From Spisula solida (taxonomy: Eukaryota; Mollusca; Bivalvia; Venerida; Mactridae): a DNA stretch of 64,000 bases. This document shows, piece after piece, positions 43,201-55,039 of the stretch. Numbering within the stretch: position 1 is the stretch's first letter; each line of letters begins with the position of its first letter. A model generated the notes under the pieces. The model saw only the letters and a list, made by a program, of their open reading frames with translations. It was not told the DNA's origin and searched no databases. Both the position numbers and the translations under genes were made by a program. Where the stretch lies: NCBI GenBank assembly GCA_947247005.1, contig OX365946.1, positions 6,332,453 through 6,396,452 of the forward strand, written 5' to 3'.

Positions 43201-43690
43201 TATTAATTTAATATTCGATCGATTTTGTTCATTAAAGCTTGTTTTAAAAGCTAATACTTTAAGGTTTTATAAAATGTAAAACTTGTTTTTAAAGCATTAA
43301 TCGGCCGATCGATATGTGTGAGCGACACCTTGTTTACCCCTTTTACATACGTTAATATATAGTGTCATATACATTTAATTAACATGCGTGGTCATACGGA
43401 GAATAAACAGTCACTTATCTTGACACTGGTCGAATTCTCCAAGTCGTTAAAAATGGTATTTGTAAATATCCCTTCATTGATGCTCAGCAGAGTTGCTTAA
43501 GTAAGTTCCAGGTAACTGCTGGTTCTCTTGGTATCTTTAGCAGCACAAATGTTTGAGTAAGGGTGGGCTTATCAGAACTGTGACATAAATTATGATACAA
43601 CCTGGATTCGATATTGGATTTAATGGCATCAGTACGCCACACATTAGTACTTTCAGTGCTTTGATTAAAAAAAAGAATGTGTCTAGCTTC
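40255..43690. other. 3.4-kb non-coding stretch
   Basis: Short chance frames only. A 10-bp-stem palindrome TTGTGTGGCG-TAA-CGCCACACAA lies at 42488-42510. No LINE motif or TIR pair was recognised. Confidence 0.35.
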
Positions 43691-43913
43691 ACAAGGCTGC
43701 TTCGTATCTTTCAAAATTGCATGTACACTGTATATATGTTGTAGATTGTCATTGTTGTTTTCTCGTCACATAGTTCTCGTTCCGTTTTAGCTTGACTGAC
43801 TGAGGCGGCAGACTTTCGGGACAGGATGTCGTGTTTTAGTGCTTTGTGTGTTTGTAGTGTTTTCTGTGCTCGGCTGGTTAAGTTTAGTGATGCCTTCCCT
43901 GTCTGTAGGGTTA

Positions 43914-44470
43914 ACGCATGCTTTTTCGGGCTATAACATCTGCAGAGTCCCGAGGGACGGTTGATGCCCAAGCCCGCCAGGGCGAGGGCACCAACGCTCC
44001 CGAGGGACTCTGCATATGTTATAAAGCGAACAAAACATGCGTAAACGCTATTATAGCATACAAAACATCAATTTGTGCGTTTGTATTTCAAAATAATGAT
44101 ATTTTGGCGGGAGATTTTGTGACGACGTCGCGAAAACAAACGTAACGTCATACCAGTTATTGTTATGCACGTCGACTTCCGGTTTCGGCAAATACCAAGA
44201 AAACATGGATACTGCGGGTTTGTTTAAATGCAGAATTTAAATATTATAGAAAACTAATTAGTACTTGTTAGTACTTAGAAATAAAATGGGAATAACTGTT
44301 CATATGAAGCTGTACAACCTTTATAGTCGCCGGTGCGGCCCTGAAATGAGCATACGTAAAACTGGACGTTAACAGCGCGTGAATCTTTATGTTTACGCAT
44401 GGGTTTCGTCCCGTTAACGTATAGGCAAAATCACCGTTTTTATGCTATAATGACTTAATAAAATATTTTG
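43914..44470 (+). mobile_element. Element X copy A, with snap-back left end
   Basis: From 44012 it runs parallel to copy B (CGTAAACGCTATTATAGCAT, TTTTGGCGGGAGATTTTGTG, GACGTCGACTTCCGG, ending TTTTTATGCTATAATGA). Its termini TATTATAGCATA and TATGCTATAATG are inverted repeats. The first ~60 bp (43914-43973) are an inverted copy of the next ~60 bp, forming a hairpin around GCCCGCCAGGGCGAGGGC. Confidence 0.6.
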
Positions 44471-44577
44471 CAACACAAATTATTGAATCCTTTATGTGAT
44501 CTTATTGGCTTAGTTTCCTTGCGCCTTTCATCCCCTGTCCAATTATCTATATTCGTGTACTACCATCAATATATTAC

Positions 44578-45062
44578 GGGCTTGGGCACCAACCGTCCCT
44601 CGGGACTCTGCAGATGTTATAGCACGAAAAAGCATGCGTAAACGCTATTATAGCATACAAAACATCAATTTAAGCGTTTGTATTTGGAAATAATTACATT
44701 TTGGCGGGATATTTTGTGGCGACGTCGCGTAAACAAACGTAACGTCGCGAAAATAAACGTGACGTCATAACGGTTTTTGTTATGAGCGTCGACTTCCGGG
44801 ATCTGCAAATACCAAGAAAACATGGATAATGCGGGTTTGTTTAAATTTGTTAATTAGATCTTATAGAAAATTAATTAGTAGTTACAAATGGGAATTGCAG
44901 TTCATAAGACGCTGTAAAATCGTTTATTATCGTCGGTGAGGCCCTGAAATGAGCATACGTTAAACTGGACGTTAACAGCGCGTTCTCGCGTGAATCTTTA
45001 TGTTTACGCATGGTTTTCGTCCCGTTAACGTATGGGCAAAATCACCGTTTTTATGCTATAAT
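44578..45062 (+). mobile_element. Element X copy B
   Basis: Aligned to copy A over its whole length with scattered substitutions; contains a local duplication of ACGTCGCGWAAACAAACGTAA not in copy A. Ends TTTTTATGCTATAATAAC. Confidence 0.6.
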
Positions 45063-45539
45063 AACAACATGTATATGTGCGGCTACAGGGTTTGACTACT
45101 AACAGTTATTCTTATACTTTTTAGGACTTTTGACAGCTAAAACTAGGTCATTCCGCTTTTTATGCCCCCACCATAAGGGCAGTCATATATTTTTATAGCT
45201 GAAACTTTGTTTAAGATTAAACAATGTAATTTCGCTTGTTGGAAGCTGAAACTAGGTCATTTGGCCTTTGACCACTGGGACTAGGGCTTTGGACTTTTTT
45301 ACAGCTGAAACATGATAAGCGTACTATACATTGGTTGGCTAGGAATTGTGTATCAGGGCAAACTGCTTCAATTTCAGTTACTAAAACAGTATATAAGTTC
45401 AGATTTAATTGACTTAAAGTCACGTGTTCCATTTCTATTTTTTTGATTGTCTAGAAATTGTGTATGGTTAAGTGCTTAAATTCTAGTAACAGAAACAGTT
45501 TATACATTATTGTATATTAGTTTTTACGACACCATTCCA

Positions 45540-45956
45540 GGGGCCGGGATCACAACGAATACTTACACTCAGCACTCAACACTCAAATATTGAAATTTAC
45601 TCTTTGAGGTTCATTGTGGCATTTTTTAAAGCAAGGCTTTGAAATAATATTAAATTGGTTCTGTTTATGACTTACTTCCTAGTTAAACTTAGTGTATTTG
45701 TAAGCTATAATTGCAATTCATCAGTCTGAGTGCTGCTGAGTGTGGCACTGAGATTCAATAATTACATTTATACCCAATAGATAGAACAAAATGGCAAAGA
45801 AAATGTGTCAAATGTTATTTTCAACACTCATTAACGATCGTATACATTTTCCTCATCTAAATTTGCGATCTAGGACAAATAATAGCTCATTATATTACAT
45901 TTTCAATATTTGAGTGCTAAGTGCTGAGTGTAAGTATTCGTTGCAATCCCGGCCCC
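45540..45956. mobile_element. 0.42-kb TIR element flanked by CAG
   Basis: Ends GGGCCGGGATCACAACGAAT and, reversed, GGGCCGGGATTGCAACGAAT, with similarity for ~60 bp (ACTTACACTCAGCACT). Direct CAG flanks both ends, which would fit a CWG-type Harbinger target. No coding capacity. Confidence 0.65.
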
Positions 45957-45975
45957 AGGCATAGAATAATCTTAT

Positions 45976-46310
45976 TTGTGCCAAAGACACGAAATGTCGA
46001 AATCAGCTCAAATAACGTACATTAGCCATTATTTATTCGATTCGTATATGTATGCGCTTGATAGTGGAACAATGTTTGAAATTTATAGAGTGTTTTTGTC
46101 TTGGATATTTCGACCTACAAACATGAACAACTGGGGATTGCATTTCGATATTTCTTCTTTTCGTGTCTTCGACATGTTTCCCCGCCAACACGAACGATTG
46201 AGCAACATTTGCCTTAAATGGCTCAAAAGACTGACCCGCCATTATAAACAAACGTGCATTATTTCGACATTTCGTGTCTTCGACATTTTACTCAGCCGGG
46301 ACTAAGTCTT
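45976..46310. repeat. Repeat with TTCGTGTCTTCGACA inversions
   Basis: AAGACACGAAATGTCGAAAT (45984) is reversed as TTTTCGTGTCTTCGACAT (46157) and CATTTCGTGTCTTCGACATT (46269). A 109-codon plus frame crosses it, but the internal inverted repeats and lack of motif make coding unlikely. Confidence 0.45.
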
Positions 46311-46571
46311 GCTCTCACAATGGCAGACATCGGTCAACCCACAGAAAGGATGGTATGTCCCTATTGTCAAACATTCCGGTGATTGCAGTTAAACAAAAAT
46401 TATAACGAACACAATTAAGAGAGAAAGTGTTATAATTTCCAAAGTTCATGTTCTGTGATAACAGGTGTACCATCGTTGTTCTTTAATCAAAATAACAATA
46501 CAAACTAATTAATAAAATAACTAAAACATGCTAAAATATATATGTATTAAACAAACAAATCACGGATTATA
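46311..46571. other. Non-coding, nothing recognised
   Basis: AT-rich spacer between two repeat elements. Confidence 0.3.
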
Positions 46572-46825
46572 TATCGCTGGCTTATAATTAGAAGGTCGTA
46601 AGTACAAAATAATTTTTTGAGAAAACAAGAAAAAACCTATCTAAAAACTACTCTTTACGTGTGGAAAAACAAGTATTTTAAACTTCAACTTGGTCAACAT
46701 GACCACTTCTGATTTTCATGAAAATAGGCTCATAAGAAGCGCCTTGAGATGCAGATTTCAAATATGCATGCGTCTTATAAGGTTGTTAGAAGTAGTTACG
46801 ACTTTCTAATTCTAAGCCAGCGATA
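46572..46825. mobile_element. 254-bp MITE with ~33-bp inverted ends
   Basis: ATATCGCTGGCTTATAATTA (left) and ATATCGCTGGCTTAGAATTA (right, reversed) match on into GAAGGTCGTAAGTAC versus GAAAGTCGTAACTAC. A reversed partial relative is at 36835-37027. Confidence 0.75.
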
Positions 46826-47411
46826 TGCATATATAATATGGCATTTAAGAAACTATAAATGAGATGCGGTATGGCACAAGTAACGACTTAACGGATCGAC
46901 ACAAATTCAGTAATATTCCTTTTATTATATAGTGAAAAAAGGGTTTTTACGCGCGAAAATGCGTTTAATGTGTATATATTGCCCATATGAACGTCGGCAT
47001 AATTATGTTCTGCATATAACGTGACGTCCATTTATAAAAAGGTAAATATTCATGTCATGACGTCATTGGCGTTGGCATATGACAATTCAGACATATAACA
47101 TGCATGATACGGATTCGGAAAACCAGACATGAATGATACGGGAAATGCAATCTATCGCGTTGTATTCCACTGTGCAATTTGGCCTGTATTCGTGACAATA
47201 CATTGCTCGGAATATAATACTTATTAATACACGCGACGAACCACGACAAACCAACAATCCTAAAGGCTCGCCATGAGGACTTGTTTTTGCATGCATCAAC
47301 GTGGCATTAAACACAGATAGAGTAGGACTCTTGCAGTAGTATAAACACTAAACAAAGGGTGTCCTGTGCAAGCACAGCTTATGGTCTATTTTCTCATTTT
47401 GCAGAGAGAGG
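46826..47411. other. Non-coding, nothing recognised
   Basis: Short chance frames only. Confidence 0.3.
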
Positions 47412-47419
47412 GGTGCGAT

Positions 47420-47998
47420 CACAGGTAACTGTATCATTGATAACGAGTAAATAAAAAATATTTAAAAAAAAATTATGTTATCTTAGAAGGTGCATTTGTA
47501 CTAAAGTGGTCAGATGTTCATGGTATCAAAAAAAGAATTTGCTTTCGATATCTTCATAAAGGAATTACATTCATAGACAACATCGTTAGAACTACTTCCA
47601 TGCAAAATCCCATCGAAATTTACCCACTAGTTAAAAAGTAATACCATGAAATGTATACTACGGTGTCCAGTGAGTCACTGAGGTGCATTCAATAGAAACG
47701 ACAATGCTATTCTAAACAAGAAAAAGGAAAGTGAGTTCAGGCCCAATGGGTTTATTTTCTTATTTATGGACGGATGTTTAAAATATTGATATCAAATTAA
47801 AGATGAAGCTCTCTAGTTTCTGGTTATGCAAATACAAATGTATATTTAAAATAAATTATTCATTTAAAAGTTAATTAAAACCAAACTGCACCTCAGTGAT
47901 TTTGTGGTCAATTTCCTGGTTTTATGAACCTTTCTAAGAAAGTATAGATTAAAACTTTTGTTTTTATTTACTCTTCATTAATGATACAATTACCTGTG
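47420..47998. mobile_element. 579-bp hAT-like MITE with perfect 8-bp target duplication
   Basis: Termini CACAGGTAACTGTATCATTG and, reversed, CACAGGTAATTGTATCATTA extend ~37 bp. GGTGCGAT flanks both sides exactly (47412-47419 and 47999-48006). An 8-bp duplication is the hAT hallmark. No transposase inside. Confidence 0.85.
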
Positions 47999-48006
47999 GG
48001 TGCGAT

Positions 48007-50459
48007 ATGCATTTACACCCTAAATTTAAGGACGTCTCGCGATTATATATAATGCAATAAAAAATACACATAAACAGTTTAATATATGCCAAAGTAATTT
48101 ATGAAATAAACAAAATTATATCGAGGTACTACTTATGGGGCGGTTGTCCTTTTGCGACACCAGTTTTCAGAAAATAATGAAAATCGTGAATTTTTGCAAC
48201 GAATTCATTTTTCACCATAATCGATATTTTTTTGTATTTTAATTAAATCGTTTGCTTTGGGCAAGGTGTACAAATACATATTATTAAATATACACATTTA
48301 TTTTACAAAACACGAATGTTTAAAATTTATAAAAAATGACTATGAAAAAAGTATGTACACAAAATTGGTCATAATTAAAATACGACTCTGATGACCAATA
48401 AACATGACCAATATGTATGTTTCTAAAACGGTGGATTTAGACGATATTGTGATTTTTTTTAAACAAGTGGACACAATGATGTGACACGAGGCTTTCTTGA
48501 ATGTCTTATTGTTTTTGTCGACGAGTTAAATAACACTCGTATGTAATGAGCACGAACGTAAAATTCTATTTATCACATAACCTTAGGGAAAGTTCATTTT
48601 CGCCCAAAATTGATGCTCAATGCTGCATACGTTTCAACCAAAATGTAGCGGCACAATGAGTGTACAATCCTGAAGCTATATGGGCCGATCGAACAATGGA
48701 CTAGCTAACGTCACGTCCGGCTAATTTGAATATTAATAACACAATCGAACGACATTTCCGACACGGCTTTATGACACTGCTGGGTACTGTTTTACTAACA
48801 TTTGTAAATGTCGCGTAAGTTTACGGATATATTTGTCACTTACGCAAATCCTTAAGTGTGTTTTACAAATCGATCGCAAGTTGTTGCATACATTTACGTA
48901 AATATATTGAATATTGAACGTAGACCGGACCACAATATTACCAATATAACTTGAACAAGAGTGAATAAATATACATAAAAGTTCTATAAGTTTTGATGAT
49001 TAAACATGTTTATATTTCTAATCACGGTCTGTAACAACAAGTGACGGTCGAAAATCAACAGTGCGTGGCAAAAACTCCTCACTATGTTCATATTTGCTAC
49101 TTACGCTTACACCGACCTTGCGTCGAGTTACGCCAATACCTACGACAGAACATGAGAAAAAATATCTTAGTAAAACGCATTTGCGCAAATATTATCGACG
49201 TACGCAATATTTACGGAATACTTAGTTACGTTAGCGTAAATGCTTTGATAAAACAGTACCACGGACACCAGATTGTGTGATAAAAAGGTATAATGGATAT
49301 GAAATAGGGCGCAACAGACATTATACTATCCTACTTCTTGTTCAATGAAAATTGCTTTATACTTTTGCAAAAAATACAAAGACTTATAAACATGAGGCAC
49401 ACACGAACACGGATAAAAATCAAACGATTTATGCTATGTTATTCGCAACACTCATCATAGGAAAATGAAACACAGAAACCAATTGCGCATTTTATAATAC
49501 ACTGTACAAATATACACGGAACTAATAAAGGTACAATGTGCAAATATTGAGCGATTTATTAAAGATTTTATATACGTATTTGGTTACATGTATATTGTAG
49601 AACGCTCCGACGGCTAATCAACGTAGTTGTTTATAGGTTGTCATTAAGCTCTGAAGACACAAACGATCGAAATAAGTAAACATGAAAAATATACTGAATC
49701 GACACCTTTTTATGGATCAATAAAAAAACCAACAAAACACTTTGTCTTATAGTTTCTTTAAATAACATAAAACAATGATGTTTTTAAAAATATGAGCGAA
49801 TTGGGGATTCGAACCAGCGAATATTGGGTAAGGAAACCTGCACTAAACTGTAATTCGATAACAAACAAATATCTGTAAGAATCATATCATTAAATTATGA
49901 CCTCCGAACGTAATAAACCATGGTCTACCCGCCAAAATGAACTAGTCGGAAAGGTCATGGCCCAGGGTTCAAAATTGAACTATAGCGATTTTCAAACAAA
50001 TTCAATTATAAATAAAAAATATATTGAACTTTTTAACGTTACGTCAAACAGAATCCAGTATGTATATATTAATATAATACAATATGTTGTTCTAAAATTA
50101 TAAGACTGTGCCTACTATTCATTTTGCTAATGATGTTGATAAAAAGGAGCCTTATCTAAACATTAAAATCAAACATACGTTGTCATGCTAACGTGTATCT
50201 ATTTTGACACAATTACCCAGCAAATGAACGTTCATTCTGTATAATAAGAGGGTCCAGATGGGTCCTAGGTTGCTCACCTGAATAATTGTCACAAGTTTGA
50301 TCAGCAGATCAATAAAGTATTTCTTAAATATTCGTAAAAGGATGTCTGGGTGGTTCCTTTTATATAACTACTTATTCTCATAATCATTCAAAGTTTAACA
50401 AAACTCCAATATCAATACGGCCTCTATTGTATGCATATTGTTTACATATTATTTACCCT
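48007..50459. other. Non-coding region with a weak inverted repeat (48782-49262) and a B-box-like site (49808)
   Basis: GGTACTGTTTTACTAACATTT at 48783 and the reverse complement of the sequence ending at 49262 (GGTACTGTTTTATCAAAGCAT) could bound a ~480-bp element. On the minus strand GCTGGTTCGAATCCCCAA (near 49823-49806) resembles a tRNA B box without a clear A box. No gene seen. Confidence 0.35.
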
Positions 50460-52655
50460 TTATGACACAGGCGTACTGTGTGTGGATTGTGTAGTATTGT
50501 TGAGGTGGAATCTTGATTTGATTAGGTGAAAGACTCGTCTGGTACATAAAAAACAAATTGCAATGGACAACCCCTGTAATGTGTTGAAGAGTATAAACAT
50601 GTACCAGACAATAATGTTTCCTGTGAAGTTGGCAATGAATGCGAGAACCCATGTCAAACCCATTACAATCGACAACTTTATATGAATGAAAAAACTATTG
50701 GAGTCTTTTTTGTTCTTCACCCTGGCGCCTTGCTTCAATCCTTTAGTAATAAAATACACTATGAACCCATATGCTACAAAATCAAATAGCTTAAACAAGG
50801 CTAAAGGTCCAACAAAGAACAACAACAGAGCATTCCTTGAAGTAATCCAACACACGCCATGACCATAACGTGGTTGAAAACCATCCAATATTTCATTGAC
50901 TACGGCGAAGTCGAGCACAAGAGCAACACCAACAATGACAAGAGGAGCACTCCAACTATATATGCTGTAAATATGGAACCTTTTTGACGATGCACCCCTT
51001 CTATTACTGACCGCCATCGTATTTGCAAATGTCATTAACAGGTCAAATGCAATCACATTCATCCAACTAAAGGCTGCCAAGAAGAAATAGTGCATCAACA
51101 CGGCAACACAAACACATAGCACAGAAGTCTCGGATATTGCAGGTGATAGAAGAAATAGCAATTGAGCTACCAACAACGACATACACAGGCAGACTAAATT
51201 TTTTCCAGGAATATTCAAAAGCTCGGTAAAAATGAAATAGACAATTATGGTAATTGTCAGTGATACAACTGAGATGATCAGTCCAATAAAAGACATATAT
51301 CGTTGGACGTTAGTACTTGCTTGGAAAGGTCTTCCATGAAATACTGGCACACTGGTGTTTATACACAAATACACATCGCTTCCATTGACCAAGTAGTCCG
51401 TGTTATTGTAAAGTTTATTTCGGAAAATGATTTGATTGGTTTCATTCAGGTATTCAATCTCATTTTGATTGAGTTTACTGAGGGGGCATGGTTCTGTCAC
51501 ACCGAACGTAGCGCCCACATAGATGGCGGAATAATTCGTCATATTGAGTTCAGCAGTAACGTTCTTAAACAAATCGATAGCCAGCATAGCGCGTGGTAAT
51601 GTTTTTGATACACATTTACCGTCCACTGGCTTAGTGTAATCTGGGCATATCATGGTCCTGCAGACGTTTGACAATGGATCATATATTTGATCTTCATCAC
51701 ATTCCTTAAACAGTATTTCTTGATCCTTATGGTGACCATCCCAAGCCCTTTCGATTAGTTGTTCAGTATTCAAATCTACCAACATTCGGAAGTTAGTACC
51801 AGGAAGTCCGACATGCCCAGGAGCTACCATCTTAAACTGAGGTTCGCATGCAAGTTTCGATGCCACACCATTACATTGCGCGCAATACTTGTTTTTGTAT
51901 ATGTAATACGGTCTGCCTTCTATGGTAACTAATAATGTACGTCCATGTTCACACTTCTTTTTAATAGAAGTTATATTGTAATCAGTAGGACAAGTGGAAG
52001 CTACTTGGTAAGCATGTAAGTTGCATTCACGATAGTAGTTGTACTCCTCTGGTAATACAAAATCTTCATCTACACAATAATACACATATTCATTGATAAC
52101 ACAACTGAGTTTTGAGTTCCAAAAATGGTAATCGAGGACGTTGTTACAAAGTGCACAGTACATGTTTTTATAAATAAGTCCTGGAGTTATCTTGTCGGAA
52201 ACGATAGTCTTAGATTGAATACTATCATCGTATGATGAATGTTTTTCACAAAGTGACTTTATAATCTCGTCCGTCCAGTCCGTTGCACATTTCGTTATCA
52301 ACATCATCTCACCAATTCCACGTACGTATTCACAGTCAAACTGTTCTATTAACAAGTCAGACATCGGTACGATTTCCGCATCTGGGCAGCAGTCATTTAA
52401 AATACTGCATATTTCATCACAAGCACATCTTGGCCTCACACGTTTTGAGGTATCAGATTTACATTCGCTTAATTCTAAACAAATCTGCGAATGATGATCA
52501 TATTGATACGCCGGTTCTTCAGTTGTTGCTACATGCACAGTATCATCGACTGAAATGTGATGTACCAAATCACCATGGGCTCTCACAGTTGTACCAGTTA
52601 TACATATCAGTACAACCACAACAAATAATCCGTTCAGCGCAAAGAACTTCTCCAT
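50460..52655 (-). CDS. Receptor gene 2: somatomedin-B plus Methuselah/secretin-like seven-helix receptor (731 aa)
   Basis: Intronless frame from ATG at 52655. Signal peptide ~1-24 (FFALNGLFVVVVLICITG). A complete eight-Cys somatomedin-B pattern: C59, C65, C77, C79, C83, C89, C90, C108 (RCACDEICSILNDCCPDA). YCALCNNV at ~167-174 and YCAQCNGV at ~257-264. One copy of the glycosylated linker that is tripled in gene 1 (~364-388). TM1 ~453-476, TM2 ~485-505, TM3 ~512-543, TM4 ~564-587, TM5 ~608-636, TM6 ~655-678, TM7 ~681-704 (FNTLQGLS). The helix region is nearly identical to receptor 1, the ectodomain much less. Membrane receptor by inference; the ligand could be a secreted peptide or matrix protein. 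Confidence 0.85.
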   Translation of the reverse strand: MEKFFALNGLFVVVVLICITGTTVRAHGDLVHHISVDDTVHVATTEEPAYQYDHHSQICLELSECKSDTSKRVRPRCACDEICSILNDCCPDAEIVPMSDLLIEQFDCEYVRGIGEMMLITKCATDWTDEIIKSLCEKHSSYDDSIQSKTIVSDKITPGLIYKNMYCALCNNVLDYHFWNSKLSCVINEYVYYCVDEDFVLPEEYNYYRECNLHAYQVASTCPTDYNITSIKKKCEHGRTLLVTIEGRPYYIYKNKYCAQCNGVASKLACEPQFKMVAPGHVGLPGTNFRMLVDLNTEQLIERAWDGHHKDQEILFKECDEDQIYDPLSNVCRTMICPDYTKPVDGKCVSKTLPRAMLAIDLFKNVTAELNMTNYSAIYVGATFGVTEPCPLSKLNQNEIEYLNETNQIIFRNKLYNNTDYLVNGSDVYLCINTSVPVFHGRPFQASTNVQRYMSFIGLIISVVSLTITIIVYFIFTELLNIPGKNLVCLCMSLLVAQLLFLLSPAISETSVLCVCVAVLMHYFFLAAFSWMNVIAFDLLMTFANTMAVSNRRGASSKRFHIYSIYSWSAPLVIVGVALVLDFAVVNEILDGFQPRYGHGVCWITSRNALLLFFVGPLALFKLFDFVAYGFIVYFITKGLKQGARVKNKKDSNSFFIHIKLSIVMGLTWVLAFIANFTGNIIVWYMFILFNTLQGLSIAICFLCTRRVFHLIKSRFHLNNTTQSTHSTPVS

Positions 52656-52723
52656 AATAGAGTGTACACATTAAAAGATTGGATTATTCACGTATCTTTG
52701 GTATGCAATTTTAACACCTAAGT

Positions 52724-52750
52724 CTATGACGCTTCAGTGGTCCTTATCAG
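52724..52750 (-). promoter_or_regulatory. Putative core promoter of receptor gene 2
   Basis: Minus-strand GATAAGGACC followed by ACTGAAGCGTC, 85 bp upstream of the ATG, aligned with GTATAAGGAC and TGAAGCATC of gene 1. The TATA core is changed (GATAAG). Confidence 0.35.
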
Positions 52751-53111
52751 GGGCTAAAGCAAATTTATTTTACTTAATCAACTAGTTAAGTGAATTCCTT
52801 GAAAAAAACAGAAATGCATCCATATTTAATAACATACCCAATGTTTAGACATATCCTGCACAGAGTATTTCACAAGTTAAAAGAATCATGTAAGACTGTG
52901 TTGGCCCGTTCTAATCGAGAGAAAATATACCACTGATGAGTGTAAATTGATGCCCAACGTATTGCGCTGAATGGGATTTGCATCTAAGTTCGATGGAGCA
53001 ATCAGGAGTCATTATGTCGAAGTAAGCCTTTCCAGGGATGTAATTGGTTACTAGGAATTGTTACATAATGCCAGTACATTAACTCGCATGTTAACTTTGT
53101 GCCGGCTTGGA

Positions 53112-53215
53112 CATAAGGCGACTACTGTAAAATCATTACTATTTGTGGGGGATTTAATTTCGTGGATTTTGTGGATGACCTCAACCACGAAATTAAATCC
53201 CCAATGAATAATTAT
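53112..53215. repeat. Hairpin repeat, GGGGATTTAATTTCGTGG arms
   Basis: GGGGATTTAATTTCGTGG at 53148 and its exact complement CCACGAAATTAAATCCCC at 53185 flank a ~19-base loop. Preceded by ACTGTAAAATCATTA, which recurs at 62995 and 63345; same family. Confidence 0.75.
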
Positions 53216-53428
53216 ACCAATAAATATGTCCGACGGTGGTTATGTTCTACGCTATATATCCGTGTGTAATACCAGTATGCAATTTCCAACCAACAAACAA
53301 ATTGAACATCTTCATTGAAAAATAGTTAAATTCTGCCTTCCCTGTACGAATTTATTATCTTTTGCGCTTCGTTCGACACCGATTTTCGCGATTTAAAATG
53401 ATCTTATTTGGTACAAAATTGTTATTAA

Positions 53429-54323
53429 GGAGGTACGAGCTGCCTTGTGCGCATGCGCGAAATTTCAAAATCGTATTAGATAAGAACAAACATGAATTTT
53501 AGTTTCAATGATCGCATATGAATGTTGATTAATGAAAATAAACAAAATATTATCGCACAAATTAGATATTTTTAACTTTTTATTTTTTGCCTGTATGAAA
53601 AAGTGGGTGGGGAACGGCAAAATTGGGAATAATATGGGTTCACAATAAGTCCCTACAATTGTTCAAATGCATATGCTTATATATAATATGTAGTGCATGG
53701 TTTAGTTATAAGAGGTAGCCACACTTTGAAATATTTTTAGAAAAAATTATTTCATTACAATATGCAAATTAGGTTAATTTTATGCAAATTTATTCATAAT
53801 TAGTGCTTTTTTATGCACAGCTCCCAAAAAAGGCTGGTGACCCCTATTTTTTATTTGACTAAACTGGTGTTCTATTTGATACTAAACTTAGGGCCAATTT
53901 TAAATCATTTTCGATCGTTGGGTATTTTTTGACGTTCATATGAAATCATTTGAAAATCACACTTTTTAGCAAGTGGGTGGGGTAACTATTTATCATGTTC
54001 AAATACTGAATTTGTTCACCGGGCAGCTCGAATAGTGACTAATGTCAATAGGAATGACCATTGAACACACAAAATATCATGCATTGCTTAAAAGTGGTTT
54101 CATACAGTAATAATCTTAAAAAGAATATAATGGTGCCATAAATGCAGGAAATAGATAAAATGACCAAAATACAATGGTAGGTCATTAGAAAGCCATGTAT
54201 GTCGAAAACGAGCCTGGTGACATATCATTTTTATGATTTCAATGTTGTTCTAGAAGACTGTTCTGTCATTTTAAGATGTTTCAAGGAAAATTCGATCGTT
54301 AGATAAAAGGTGCGCGTACCTCC
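53429..54323. mobile_element. 0.9-kb element flanked by TTAA
   Basis: GGAGGTACGAGC (left) and GGAGGTACGCGC (right, reversed) are inverted ends, directly bounded by TTAA at 53425-53428 and 54324-54327. TTAA duplication is the piggyBac signature, though the ends do not start with the usual CCY. Interior contains two AAGTGGGTGGGG blocks (53604, 53970) and no transposase. Confidence 0.6.
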
Positions 54324-54327
54324 TTAA

Positions 54328-55039
54328 GTATAACAACTTATGTTTTTCGTGGAAGAGATGTTCATTATTGACGACGAAAAAGTTATTTCTCGAATTGGTT
54401 TTTAATGCCTTTGGGCTGTTCTCCAAATTCGCAGTTCTGAAAGACAGTGTCACATCAGCTGCACGATTATTTGAGCCAGTTAAAAGAAATTTGGTCGCGC
54501 ATAATTTATTGTTCTCGAAAATTAGATAACAGTTAGACCGCCGAGAAAATCGCAGACATCTAGACAGATCGCAGACATCACACATCCGCTGTACGAGAAA
54601 TATGCACAAAAACAGGGAGCAAAGGTTTATAGTGAACTGTGATGTATTGCATGTTCAATTATTTTAACAACAATTATACTGCTATTTGTATCTATCCGAG
54701 AACGTTTTCTGGTATTTCATAAAGTAAAATGGTTGTAATTATATACGGTATAATAAAACAAATGACACCAATTATATATAGTTATAGATGCTTGTGTTTT
54801 GTAAGTGTTATTTACAAACACCCTCGTAGCCATGTGTTATATTCTCGCAGTCATGTGATAATTCCTCGCAGACATGTGTTATTTCTATAATGATTTATAC
54901 TCATTTATAAAATATTTATGTAATACTATAAACATGCGTCATTGTTAATGTAAATAAGCAGTGGAACAATAATAAATAAAAATAATATACACCAGGTTGT
55001 AATGACGGAAACATAACAGGCTTCTTAGCACAGAAACAT
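54328..55039. other. Non-coding, nothing recognised
   Basis: A minus-strand frame ending in the previous element (54271-54609) shows no motif and is likely chance. Confidence 0.3.

Larger units (their letters stand above)
43691..45330 (+). repeat. R1 repeat copy 2, split twice by related elements
   Basis: R1 pieces at 43691-43906, ~44480-44573 and 45063-45330 follow the order of copy 1 at 21088-21890 (GCTGCTTCGTATCTTTCAAA; CTTTCATCCCCTGTCCAA; GTGCGGCTACAGGGTTTGAC). The gaps are two copies of one element (43914-44470 and 44578-45062). Confidence 0.65.

Noticed and set aside
45976..46305. 109-codon plus-strand frame as a gene
   Set aside because: It runs through internal inverted repeats and has no recognisable domain.
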